A stretch of 64,000 nucleotides of DNA from NIOZ-UU13 sp964417935 (GTDB lineage Bacteria; Planctomycetota; Phycisphaerae; Sedimentisphaerales; Anaerobacaceae): assembly GCA_964417935.1 (NCBI GenBank), contig CAYQKF010000008.1:9080-73079 (forward strand), read 5' to 3'. Shown piece by piece: positions 44,464-53,038 of this stretch. The notes beneath the pieces were generated by a model. It was not told the DNA's origin and did no database searches. It worked only from the letters and a program-made list of their open reading frames with translations. Each line of letters opens with the position of its first letter. Position 1 is the stretch's first letter. Position numbers and translations under genes: made by a program.

Positions 44464-45834
44464 TTATTCGGCGGACACTGTTGGCAGTTCAGCCAGTGCC
44501 TCCTTTATCTTCTCCTCGGGATATTCGTAATCCTTAAGTTTGCCGCTAAAGTAGGCGTCATAAGCCGCCATATCAACATGTCCATGCCCACTATGGGCAA
44601 TGAGTATCGTTTTTGCTTCACCGGATTCCTTGCACTTGAGGGCTTCATCGATAGCTGCCTTAATACAATGGTTTGTCTCAGGGGCGCTGATAATACCCTC
44701 AGCGCGAGCGAAGGTTACCCCTGCCTTGAAAGTAGAAATCTGATGCTCGGCTCTGGCTTCAACAAATCCTAATTTATGCAGGTGACATATAATAGGAGCC
44801 ATCCCATGATATCGCAGCCCTCCGGCATGGACCGGCGGGGGGATGAAGCCATGCCCGAGAGTGTACATTTTAATCAGCGGAGTAAGCTTGGCTTCATCGC
44901 CAAAGTCGTAAGCGTATGGACCTTTGGTTACGGTAGGACAGCTTTCCGGCTCAACATTGATAATGCGCAGGTCTGGTTTTGTGCCATCAATTTTATCCTT
45001 GACGAAGGGCAAAAACAAGCCGGCGAAGTTTGAGCCACCACCAATACAGCCCACAATAATATCCGGGTAGGCATCTGCCTTCTCCATCAGCTTTTTTGCC
45101 TCTAACCCATTGACGGTTTGATGCAGCAGCACGTGATTAAGCACGCTACCCAGGGCATAATGGGTGTCATCACGGGAAACGGCGTCCTCTACCGCCTCAC
45201 TGATGGCAAGGCCCAGGCTGCCGGGGCAATCGGGGTCTTTTGCCAGCATTTCACGCCCTGCCTTGGTTTCGGTGCTGGGGCTGGGCACACAGTTAGCACC
45301 CCAGGTCTGCATCATTATGCGGCGATACGGCTTTTGGTGATAGCTGATGGCCACCATATAGACCTTAATCTCAAGGTCGAAGCAAGCCCCACCAAAGGAT
45401 AACGCACTTCCCCACTGTCCAGCACCAGTTTCGGTAGCTATGCGCTTTATCCCCTCCTGCTTACTATAGTATGCTTGAGCTACGGCAGTATTGGGCTTGT
45501 GGCTCCCGGGAGGGCTTGTCCCCTCATATTTGTAGAAAATCTTAGCTGGTGTATCCAAAGCTTTCTCCAATCTGTGCGCCCGAAATAGAGTGGTCGGCCT
45601 CCATAATCGATAAATATCTCGGACTTCCTCAGGGATGTCTATCCAGCGCTCAGTGCTCACTTCCTGCTTGATTAACTCCATAGGAAACAGTGGAGCCAAA
45701 TCGTCGGGGCCTACCGGCTTTCCGGTGCCTGGATGCAAAATTGGTGGCAGCGGCTCAGGCATATCTGCCAGGATGTTATACCATTGGGTAGGTATTTCAT
45801 TTTCATCAAGAGTAAATTTTGTTCTTTTGTCCAT
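44464..45834 (-). CDS. trpB: tryptophan synthase beta chain, TrpB2 type
   Basis: 456 residues with AAGGAG before the ATG. PLP-dependent fold: Lys in GTSPPGSHKPNTA (about 130), the GGGSNFAG phosphate loop (about 267-274) and the long N-terminus (WYNILADMPEPLPP, VGPDDLAPLFP) that marks TrpB2. TrpB2 makes tryptophan from indole and serine without tight TrpA coupling. No other trp gene is near. A decayed copy of its first 46 codons lies directly upstream. Confidence 0.9.
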   Translation of the reverse strand: MDKRTKFTLDENEIPTQWYNILADMPEPLPPILHPGTGKPVGPDDLAPLFPMELIKQEVSTERWIDIPEEVRDIYRLWRPTTLFRAHRLEKALDTPAKIFYKYEGTSPPGSHKPNTAVAQAYYSKQEGIKRIATETGAGQWGSALSFGGACFDLEIKVYMVAISYHQKPYRRIMMQTWGANCVPSPSTETKAGREMLAKDPDCPGSLGLAISEAVEDAVSRDDTHYALGSVLNHVLLHQTVNGLEAKKLMEKADAYPDIIVGCIGGGSNFAGLFLPFVKDKIDGTKPDLRIINVEPESCPTVTKGPYAYDFGDEAKLTPLIKMYTLGHGFIPPPVHAGGLRYHGMAPIICHLHKLGFVEARAEHQISTFKAGVTFARAEGIISAPETNHCIKAAIDEALKCKESGEAKTILIAHSGHGHVDMAAYDAYFSGKLKDYEYPEEKIKEALAELPTVSAE

Positions 45835-45852
45835 TTTGTTCTCCTTAAAGAA

Positions 45853-45993
45853 TTAGTTATTCAAACTGACCGATGTTAAGCCGTGAGGACTTTTTCCAGG
45901 CAGGTGAAGCCTTGGCCAAGGTAAATCCGCTACCAAGTTATATAATTGTCGAGGAATATCACTCTCATTTAGCGAAATCTTAATCTTATCCAT
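45853..45993 (-). pseudogene. relic of a second TrpB2 N-terminus
   Basis: MDKIKISLNESDIPRQLYN, then LVADLPWPRLHLPG, aligns with the start of the adjacent trpB (MDKRTKFTLDENEIPTQWYN, then ILADMPEPLPPILHPG). It stops 13 bp before the trpB ribosome binding site. It looks like a tandem duplicate reduced to its 5' end. It could act as an upstream leader frame, but only one Trp codon is present. Confidence 0.6.
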
Positions 45994-46407
45994 TTAAATC
46001 CTACCGAATGTAAGTATGAGTCATCTGCTCCTTTTCCATAACCGACTGAATCTACAAATATCAATGGCTGGTATGTTATTGCATAGTTGCGCAAAAGTCA
46101 AACATTGTATTTCTGTAATTCAGCCCATTTTTTGTAAAAAAAAGCGGTATATCCTTAAGAAAACCTGCATATACACGATAACGTCTTAACAAGACTAAAC
46201 TTACGATAAAAACTTGCGACAGAGTCTCCTTTTAACTCTCGTTAGCATATTTTTAATGTCCCATTCGGGGGATGGGAGAAAATCCCTCGCCTTCAGGCGA
46301 AGACTTCAGTATTATAAACTCGAAATTCGAATCCGCCACAGGCGGTAGTAGTTGACTTATTCGATTTTGAAACTTAAAGATAACAGGTAGATACAAAGCC
46401 GTAGCTT
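45994..46407. other. gene-free spacer between divergent trpB and DUF401 genes
   Basis: No coding region is convincing. Two small hairpins lie at about 46267-46300 (CCCATTCGGGGGATGGG and CGCCTTCAGGCG). The rest is AT-rich, with one AAAAAAAA run near 46137. Confidence 0.3.
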
Positions 46408-47655
46408 GTGTTCGCATTTATATCCATAATAATATCGTTGGCTGTGCTGGTAACGCTGCTTCGGCTGAAGATCAGGATAGGTGCGGCTATGGTGCTCTCG
46501 GCCTGTCTGCTGGCGGTGTTGTTGCGTGTTTGGCCGCTGGACGTCGGGCGGACATTGGCCGCAGAGTGGCAAACCCAGCCGCTGACGCGAACAACGGGCT
46601 ACCTTTTCGTGTCGCTGACGGCCCTGCTGTTGCTGGTCAATGTCATCGGTGCGGCGATGGAAGAAATCGGTCTTTCTGGCCGGCTGGTGCCGGCGATGCA
46701 GGCTCTGTTCAAAAGCCGTAGGTTTGCACTGGCGCTGATACCGCTGATGATGGGAATGCTGCCCACGCCCGGCGGCATTATGCTCTCGGCACCGATGATT
46801 CGCGAGGCCGGCGATAAAATCGGCGTCGAGCGCAGCCGGCTCGCCGCCATTAACTTCTTATTCCGGCATCAGTGGGAACCTCTCTGGCCGCTTTTTCCGG
46901 TGGTGCCCTTCATCCAAAGCCTGCTTGGTATATCAGCCCTGACGCTCTTTTGCTACCACATCATGCTCACCGGTGCAGGTATCTTGGGTGGCGCTATTGT
47001 CCTGCTAATGTTCGGCATACCGCCGAAACGTCCCGAACACCAGCAGGTCAAGCGCCACATAAGCCATCACCTGCGTGACCTTCTGCACGCCTTTTGGCCT
47101 ATAGCATTTACCGCCGGATTATATATTGCCTTTGACCTGCCCCCTGCGATTGGTATCCTGTTGGCCATCATCGGATTTCTGACAATACACAAGGTTCCCA
47201 TTAAGCGATGGCTGTCTGTCTTCAAGGCCGCCCGTGAGCCGGACATGGTCCTGCTTATTTTCGGCGCGCTGTTTTTTAAGCTCAACCTCGAGACCAGCGG
47301 CGCCATCGGCAGCGTCGTAGAATTTCTCACAAGCGCCCATGTGCCGCCGCATTTACTGCTTTTCTTGCTGCCGATGTTAGTCTGCTTCACGACAGGAGTA
47401 ACTTTGCCCACCGTAGCGATTACCTATCCGTTCCTTATCGCCTTTATTGGCACCGGGTCCGAGGTCAAAATGGGGCTTGAAGGATTGGCCTTTTCCGGCC
47501 TGCTTTTTGGACTTTGGCTCACACCCGTTCACCTTTGCCTGACCCTCTCGGCCAGTTATTTTCAAACTTCACTGCTCAAAATCATCTTGAAGCTGCTGCT
47601 GCCCGCCGCAGGTGTCGCCGTTACTGGCGTATTGATGGCTGTCTTCTGTAGTTAA
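46408..47655 (+). CDS. DUF401 family membrane permease
   Basis: 415 residues, about 11 hydrophobic segments. Recognisable DUF401 features: LIPLMMGMLPTPGGIMLSAP (about 110-129), then NFLFRHQWEPLWPLFP (about 150-165). The second half repeats the pattern with TGVTLPTVAITYPF. The family is related to anion transporters; substrate unknown. The start is a GTG with no clear ribosome binding site, so a later start is possible. Confidence 0.82.
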   Translation: MFAFISIIISLAVLVTLLRLKIRIGAAMVLSACLLAVLLRVWPLDVGRTLAAEWQTQPLTRTTGYLFVSLTALLLLVNVIGAAMEEIGLSGRLVPAMQALFKSRRFALALIPLMMGMLPTPGGIMLSAPMIREAGDKIGVERSRLAAINFLFRHQWEPLWPLFPVVPFIQSLLGISALTLFCYHIMLTGAGILGGAIVLLMFGIPPKRPEHQQVKRHISHHLRDLLHAFWPIAFTAGLYIAFDLPPAIGILLAIIGFLTIHKVPIKRWLSVFKAAREPDMVLLIFGALFFKLNLETSGAIGSVVEFLTSAHVPPHLLLFLLPMLVCFTTGVTLPTVAITYPFLIAFIGTGSEVKMGLEGLAFSGLLFGLWLTPVHLCLTLSASYFQTSLLKIILKLLLPAAGVAVTGVLMAVFCS

Positions 47656-47751
47656 ACAGGTTCATTTTGTTGACGAAGGGTGGGAAGACAGTAAGATTGT
47701 GCCGGAATATGGAAAATAATCAAGTAGTAGTGTTCGGCAAAGGAGATAACA

Positions 47752-48342
47752 TTGCTGAGAATCGACAACATCTTTGAAGTTATTTTTATTACCGGTTTTG
47801 TTGTAGGCTCGGTGATACGCAAGGTATATACGTTCAGATGCAGAGGCAACAAAGCCGCTAACAAGCGCAAGAGCGCGTTAGATATTATTCTGATTAGCGC
47901 TGGCGGCGTGGGATTGGCTGCGCCTTTGTTCTATCTATTTACGCCGTGGCTTGACTTTGCGAATTATGACCTGCCCGGATGGATGGGCTGGATAGGAACG
48001 GCGGCTTTTGTCGGTGCGCTTTTGCTCTTGTGGAGGTCACACGCCGACCTTGGCCGCAACTGGTCGGCCATACTGCAAATCAGGCAGGAACACACACTCA
48101 TAACGAACAGCATATACCGCCATATACGGCATCCGATGTATGCGGCACACTTGCTCTGGGCAATTGCACAGGGACTGTTGTTGGAGAACTGGCTCGCAGG
48201 CTGGATATTACTGGTCACTTTTATTCCTATGTATCTTGTCCGGGCCCCAAAAGAGGAGCAGATGATGCTCGATAACTTCGGAGAGGAATACCGCAATTAC
48301 ATCAGCCGAACCGGCGGAATCATTCCCCGTCTTTGGTCGTAA
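47752..48342 (+). CDS. isoprenylcysteine carboxyl methyltransferase (ICMT)-like membrane protein
   Basis: TTG 47752 is preceded by AAAGGAG at good spacing. 196 residues, with three to four membrane helices and the ICMT/PEMT-like SAM-binding end: SIYRHIRHPMYAAHLLW (about 121-137) and RAPKEEQMMLDNFGEEYRNY (about 164-183). Bacterial relatives methylate lipids or small molecules in the membrane; the substrate is unknown. It follows the DUF401 gene by 96 bp and may share its transcript. Confidence 0.82.
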   Translation: MLRIDNIFEVIFITGFVVGSVIRKVYTFRCRGNKAANKRKSALDIILISAGGVGLAAPLFYLFTPWLDFANYDLPGWMGWIGTAAFVGALLLLWRSHADLGRNWSAILQIRQEHTLITNSIYRHIRHPMYAAHLLWAIAQGLLLENWLAGWILLVTFIPMYLVRAPKEEQMMLDNFGEEYRNYISRTGGIIPRLWS

Positions 48343-48787
48343 TGCACTTCAGTTTTTACCAGACATGCCCTGAGCGAAGTCGAAGGATATAAAAATCGCT
48401 TGTCCGCCATAGCTGGTTCCTTCGTAGCCTTGGCGAAGAAGAACAGCGAAGGCGAAAGCATCAATATCGCAGATCCACCGTCTTTTTGGCAGAATATCTA
48501 ATCTCCAATTCACTAATCCACTAATTCTCTAATTCCCCCATCCACTCACCTTTGAGCAGAAAAATCAACCAAAAGCGCGGGTACCTCAGAGCAAAAATCA
48601 AAATTTTCAAATTTTTTTTTATTCGTTTTCGCATAAGCACTTAGCTTAATTCGGTTCTCGGAAAATTCACTGAATTTCGCATCAAATGCGCAGGTAGCTC
48701 TAATTATGGAGGGAGTTTATAGATTCTCTCTGCGATGTATGTTCATAATTCTAAATTCTACATTCTAAATTCTGACTTTTCCCCTGA
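48343..48787. repeat. gene-free spacer with dispersed and short tandem repeats
   Basis: Contains GCCCTGAGCGAAGTCGAAGG (48367-48386), a CAGATCCACCGTCTTTTTGG element (about 48474-48493), near-repeats of CTAATCCACTAATTC type (48498-48545) and of TTCTAAATTCTAC type (48748-48775). No gene is seen. Confidence 0.5.
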
Positions 48788-48811
48788 GGGCGGAGCATCC
48801 GAGTTACTTTC

Positions 48812-49369
48812 GACATTCCAAAATGGCTGGAGCAACCTTGCGTTTGCCTGCTCCTTCTCTATCGCCGCATCCGCTACGGCTATCCCTTCCGCAGAATACT
48901 CCTGACAAAAGGCAAATTTGCCATCGTTGACCCCGACGATTACGAAACGCTAAGTAAATACAAATGGCACGTTACTAAGAACGGCAACACTTTTTACGCC
49001 AAACGCAACGCCCCCACAAGAAAAGACACCACCCCCATTTACATGCACCGCCTCATAATAAAAGTACCTCCCGGCCTCGTCATTGACCACATCAATCATA
49101 ACGGCCTGGACAATCGAAAGGCAAACCTCCGCCCCGCTACCCGCGCCCAGAACAACCGCTACCAGAAAAAAAGAAAAAACACCCGCTCAAAATACAAGGG
49201 TGTAAATTGGTACTCCCGCGAGAAGCGTTTCGTCGCTAAAATCACCACTGATGGCAATACCGTCACCCTCGGATACTTCAAAGACGAAATCCAGGCCGCA
49301 AAAGCCTACGACAAAGCCGCCAAAAAATACCACAAAGAATTCGCTTATTTGAATTTCCCTTCTCAATAA
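48812..49369 (+). CDS. HNH endonuclease-AP2 domain protein lacking a visible start
   Basis: The frame is open from 48788 and homology begins about 48812 (DIPKWLEQP ... LLYRRIRYGYPFRRI ... GKFAIVDPDDYETLSKYKWH), but no ATG, GTG or TTG occurs in frame until ATG 49043. The ATG part (108 residues) holds the HNH-like MHRLIIKVPPG ... VIDHINHNGLDNRKANLRP and an AP2 DNA-binding domain (SKYKGVNWYSREKRF ... GYFKDEIQAAKAYDKAA). Such genes are many in planctomycetes and may descend from homing endonucleases. Likely 5'-truncated, or starting at 49043 with a shortened product. Confidence 0.7.
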   Translation, partial: DIPKWLEQPCVCLLLLYRRIRYGYPFRRILLTKGKFAIVDPDDYETLSKYKWHVTKNGNTFYAKRNAPTRKDTTPIYMHRLIIKVPPGLVIDHINHNGLDNRKANLRPATRAQNNRYQKKRKNTRSKYKGVNWYSREKRFVAKITTDGNTVTLGYFKDEIQAAKAYDKAAKKYHKEFAYLNFPSQ

Positions 49370-49750
49370 AAACATCGACATTCGAAATTCCTTGTTCGAT
49401 ATTCGATATTTTGTGAGGTCATTCCGAGCATAGTCGACGAATCTATTTAAATATTCGCCCGTAGGGCCTCCACAATTTTGCATTTTTCCTTTTGCCCTTT
49501 TACTTTCTTTCTAATCTCTAATCCTCCAATTCACCACTTAACCACTCAGCATTCAACAATCGTGAGCATCAAGCATCGAGTATCCAGCCCACAAAAAATC
49601 TCTACTTCAAAAGAAAAATTTATCTTGTAGAGTACCTTTATCTATATACAATTATTGCCAAAAGCGTATTTATTGCTGGTTGAAACAGAGGGACGGAGAG
49701 AAAGTAATGGGCACATTTAATTCTCTCCGTTTCTTGTCAGAGCCATATAA
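49370..49750. other. gene-free spacer with an inverted repeat
   Basis: ATTCGAAATTC/TTCGATATTCGA near-repeats lie at 49379-49410 and CTAATCCTCCAATTC types at 49510-49550. ACGGAGAGAA (49693-49702) and TTCTCTCCGT (49721-49730) are perfect arms with an 18-base loop, just before the DUF2971 gene. Confidence 0.4.
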
Positions 49751-50611
49751 TTGGCAGTAAGAAAGCGAGCAGATGGCGTGTCATTTGAAGAAGGTGAACA
49801 TAAAATTAATCGGCTATATAAGTACAGACCTGATAATAGACATACGCTTGATATCATAAAGCATCTAGAGTTCTACTTTTCATTTGCCGAGGACTTCAAC
49901 GATCCTTTTGATTCTAAAGTACTAGTAGCCAACTTCTCCGGTGACGAGAGTCAATGGAACGCTAATGCCGAAAGATACGACATACCCGAAGACCTTAAAA
50001 GTGGAGCGTTGAAGGCGCTTAAATCTCTAAAGTTCGATGGAGAAAAAATCAGGGAGTTGTATGAGAAGCAGAAATCCGGGAACATTGTATATTGTATGAG
50101 CGAGATCAGAGATAACGTTCTCATGTGGGGTCATTATACGAACTGTCATCGTGGAGTCTGTCTAGGCTTCGAAACATCAGCCCACAGAAATAAGCAGTGC
50201 ATACGAATGAACGACCCTAAACTTGAGGCTTTCTTGGAGGGCACTTATAGTCGTTTCTTGCCTATACTCAAAGTTAAATATCAATGTGACTATCCCGAAC
50301 CATATGACATTTTTCAGGGCAAAACCGATGATCTGATCAGGTTTCTATTAACAAAAGGCAAAGACTGGGAATATGAACAAGAGAGACGAGTGATTCTTCC
50401 ATATGCAGAAATCAATACACGCGTACTACACTACGATAGATCAGCCCTAAAAGAGGTAATCTTGGGGCGAAATACGACAGAGACTTTCAAAAGTGAAATC
50501 ATCAGTCTTCTTATGAGTGAGTATATTGTAAAGGGATGCAAGGTAGACATATTCCAAAGTGAACTCGACGATAGGGAATACAAACTTAACATAAAGCAAA
50601 TCAACATCTGA
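49751..50611 (+). CDS. DUF2971 domain protein
   Basis: 286 residues. DUF2971 features: LYKYRPDN near the start, YFSFAEDFNDPFDSK (about 37-51), NVLMWGHYTNCHRGVCLGF (about 122-140) and KDWEYEQERRVILP (about 208-221). The family is often encoded in defence or mobile contexts, but its activity is unknown. The TTG start at 49751 has no ribosome binding site; GTG 49778 is an alternative. GC is lower than in neighbours, which may mean transfer. Confidence 0.75.
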   Translation: MAVRKRADGVSFEEGEHKINRLYKYRPDNRHTLDIIKHLEFYFSFAEDFNDPFDSKVLVANFSGDESQWNANAERYDIPEDLKSGALKALKSLKFDGEKIRELYEKQKSGNIVYCMSEIRDNVLMWGHYTNCHRGVCLGFETSAHRNKQCIRMNDPKLEAFLEGTYSRFLPILKVKYQCDYPEPYDIFQGKTDDLIRFLLTKGKDWEYEQERRVILPYAEINTRVLHYDRSALKEVILGRNTTETFKSEIISLLMSEYIVKGCKVDIFQSELDDREYKLNIKQINI

Positions 50612-50801
50612 ATGTGTCATAATTATCAGGGATGTTTGCCAATTATTGGTTTAGGAAAAATAGAAAAATAGAGACAACCAACTACTTTTTGAGATCACCA
50701 TGTCATTTTGAATTTTGTAATGTATTGTTGAGGGTTGAACTTTTATATTTGATTTTTTACGCTGCTTCACGCAATACGATATACGCAATACGCATCATGG
50801 A

Positions 50802-51419
50802 TCACGCTCGTATAATATCCGTTATCTTCATAAGCCGGCTGATATTGTCGCGTTCGGCTTCTGCTAATTTGTCGTAAATGAACCTTATGGTCTCGTGAAG
50901 TTCTGGTATGACAACGTGCTCCAATACATTGACCCTTCGTCGGGTCATCTGAAGCTCCGTGGCAAGAAGGCGGGCCTGTTTTTCCTTCTCAGCTAACTCA
51001 ATTAAATTGTCGAAAGCCCTCTCCAAAGCTAACAATGCAATGTCCATCTCGCCGGAGGTCGTTGCAAAGCCGTAGCAGATGATTTCGCCCTCCATCTCCT
51101 TGGCTAAATGCGGTACCCTTACATTCATTATATTTGCGAACGTTACAGCTAAGCTGAACTTCTTAGTGGGGACCTCAAGTGCGGCCCTGGTGGCTTCCGG
51201 CTCCATTGTCGCACGGGCTAACATAAACCGCCGGCACGTCTCTAACAGCTCAGCTTCAACACGTTTGCGCAATGGCTGAATCTCTCTGGCAATCTGAATT
51301 AACTGGCGGGAAATCTCATCTCTCTTTTCGCTGAGCAGACGGTGCCCGCGGCTGGCAAGCGCCACGCGCTTACGCAGTCTCAATAGCTCCATTCGTGTCG
51401 CATTTACATTGGCTAACAT
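50802..51419 (-). CDS. ntpD: V-type ATPase subunit D
   Basis: 205 residues, mostly coiled-coil. The N-terminus NVNATRMELLRLRKRVALA and the C-terminal TRRRVNVLEHVVIPELHETI, then IRFIYDKLAEAER, are typical of subunit D, the central rotor stalk of V-type ATPases. It is the last gene of the operon, 107 bp after subunit B. Confidence 0.93.
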   Translation of the reverse strand: MLANVNATRMELLRLRKRVALASRGHRLLSEKRDEISRQLIQIAREIQPLRKRVEAELLETCRRFMLARATMEPEATRAALEVPTKKFSLAVTFANIMNVRVPHLAKEMEGEIICYGFATTSGEMDIALLALERAFDNLIELAEKEKQARLLATELQMTRRRVNVLEHVVIPELHETIRFIYDKLAEAERDNISRLMKITDIIRA

Positions 51420-51526
51420 AATTCGTAGATGCGTTTATGAGTAAATGGGTCTATGAGTATATGCGGTTATTCGTAAATATGTTTATGCAGTAACTCACGC
51501 ACTCATTTACTTACCCACTCATTCAC
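51420..51526. repeat. degenerate tandem repeats between ntpB and ntpD
   Basis: One half is made of TTTATGAGTAAATGGG-type units and the other of ACTCACGCACTCATTTACTTAC-like units (7-10 bp, imperfect, nearly complementary to the first half), so the spacer can fold back on itself. Confidence 0.55.
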
Positions 51527-52924
51527 TTACTCACGTTCTTTCTTCCGGAAGCGCGGCATATACTTTTCTATAAGTTTCACGTCGATACGCTTTAGCTCGG
51601 CGTTCTCGAACATACTGAGCAGCTCCCAGCCGAGGTCGAGAGTCGTTTCAACCGAGCGATTTTCATAGTAGTCCTGCGAGACGTATCTGTCCTCGAAGTT
51701 GTTGGCAAAGGTCATATATTTCTTATCTTCTTCCGAGAGTGCGGCTTCGCCCATAATAGTCGCCAGCTCCTGGCATTCTTTGCCGCGGGCATAAGCGGCA
51801 TAAAGCTGGTTGTAAAGGTCGGCGTGGTCTTCGCGAGTTTTGCCTTCGCCGATACCTTTGTCTTTAAGTCGCGAGAGGCTCGGCAAGACATCAACCGGCG
51901 GTGAGATGGCCTTTCTGTGCAACGGGCGGGACAGGATTATCTGGCCCTCGGTAATATAGCCGGTCAGGTCCGGCACCGGATGGGTCTTGTCATCCTCAGG
52001 CATTGTCAATACCGGCACCATCGTAATCGAGCCTTTTTTGCCTTTGATTCGACCTGCCCTTTCATAGACGGTCGCCAGGTCCGTGTACAGATAACCCGGA
52101 TACCCACGTCGGCCGGGGACCTCTTTTCTGGCTGCGCTGATTTCGCGAAGCGCCTCGCAGTAGTTGGTCATATCGTTTAAGATTACCAGCACGTGCATAT
52201 CAAGCTCGTATGCGAGGTACTCAGCGGCTGTGAGCGCAAATCTCGGCGTCGCTATCCGCTCAATCGCGGGGTCGTTTGCAAGATTTACGAACATCACCGC
52301 ACGTTCTATTGCCCCGGTCTGATGAAGGTCATCGATAAAGAATTGTGCCGCCTCGAATGTGATTCCCATCGCTGCAAAGACAACTGCAAACTCTTCGCCC
52401 TTTCCGAGAATCGTTGCCTGCCGGGCTATCTGAGCGGTTATCTGGTCGTGGGGCAGGCCGGCACCTGAGAATATGGGCAGCTTCTGGCCTCGCACGAGCG
52501 GATTCAAGCCGTCAATTGTAGATATGCCGGTCTGGATAAATTCGTTCGGATAATTGCGGGCATACGGGTTAATCGGCTTGCTGTTAATATCCAGCCGTTT
52601 TTCGGGGATGATAGCGGGGCCGTCGTCTTTCGGCTCACCAAGGCCACTGAAAACCCTGCCCAAAATATCGGGCGAGACGCCCAGCTCCAGCGGCTTGGCC
52701 AGGAACCGAACCGTGCTCCTGTTGACGTCGATACCTCGCGTGCCCTCAAAGACCTGGACGAGGACTTTATCGTTCTCGACCTGTAGAATCTGGCCGTGAC
52801 GTATCGAGCCGTCACCGAGCTCGATATCGACGATATGCCCGTACTTGGCCTCATCAACCATTTCGACCAGCATTAACGGCCCGGAGATATTCGTAACTGT
52901 CTGATATTCTTTTATAGCCGGCAT
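51527..52924 (-). CDS. ntpB: V-type ATPase subunit B
   Basis: 465 residues; TAGGAG precedes the ATG. Non-catalytic regulatory subunit of the V1 ring, with the family's degenerate nucleotide site (PIFSGAGLPHDQITAQIARQ near 150) and no Walker A. YLAYELDMHVLVILNDMTNY and EVPGRRGYPGYLYTDLATVYERAGR are conserved. It lies between ntpA and ntpD, after a palindrome pair. Confidence 0.95.
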   Translation of the reverse strand: MPAIKEYQTVTNISGPLMLVEMVDEAKYGHIVDIELGDGSIRHGQILQVENDKVLVQVFEGTRGIDVNRSTVRFLAKPLELGVSPDILGRVFSGLGEPKDDGPAIIPEKRLDINSKPINPYARNYPNEFIQTGISTIDGLNPLVRGQKLPIFSGAGLPHDQITAQIARQATILGKGEEFAVVFAAMGITFEAAQFFIDDLHQTGAIERAVMFVNLANDPAIERIATPRFALTAAEYLAYELDMHVLVILNDMTNYCEALREISAARKEVPGRRGYPGYLYTDLATVYERAGRIKGKKGSITMVPVLTMPEDDKTHPVPDLTGYITEGQIILSRPLHRKAISPPVDVLPSLSRLKDKGIGEGKTREDHADLYNQLYAAYARGKECQELATIMGEAALSEEDKKYMTFANNFEDRYVSQDYYENRSVETTLDLGWELLSMFENAELKRIDVKLIEKYMPRFRKKERE

Positions 52925-52967
52925 TTCAAACTCCTATTCAGTTAATGCGTAAATACGTTTCTTTCCT

Positions 52968-53015
52968 CCACACACTCACGTGTGTGGTATCCATTCCCCA
53001 CACATAAGTGTGGGG
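52968..53015. repeat. palindrome pair (BIME-like) between ntpA and ntpB
   Basis: Two 20-base palindromes, CCACACACTCACGTGTGTGG (52968-52987) and CCCCACACATAAGTGTGGGG (52996-53015), are 8 bp apart. The same two, 93 bp apart, occur in the IS200-type element at 59099-59231. It seems to be a shortened non-coding derivative. Confidence 0.7.
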
Positions 53016-53038
53016 TTTCTTCCCTCTATTCACGCTAC

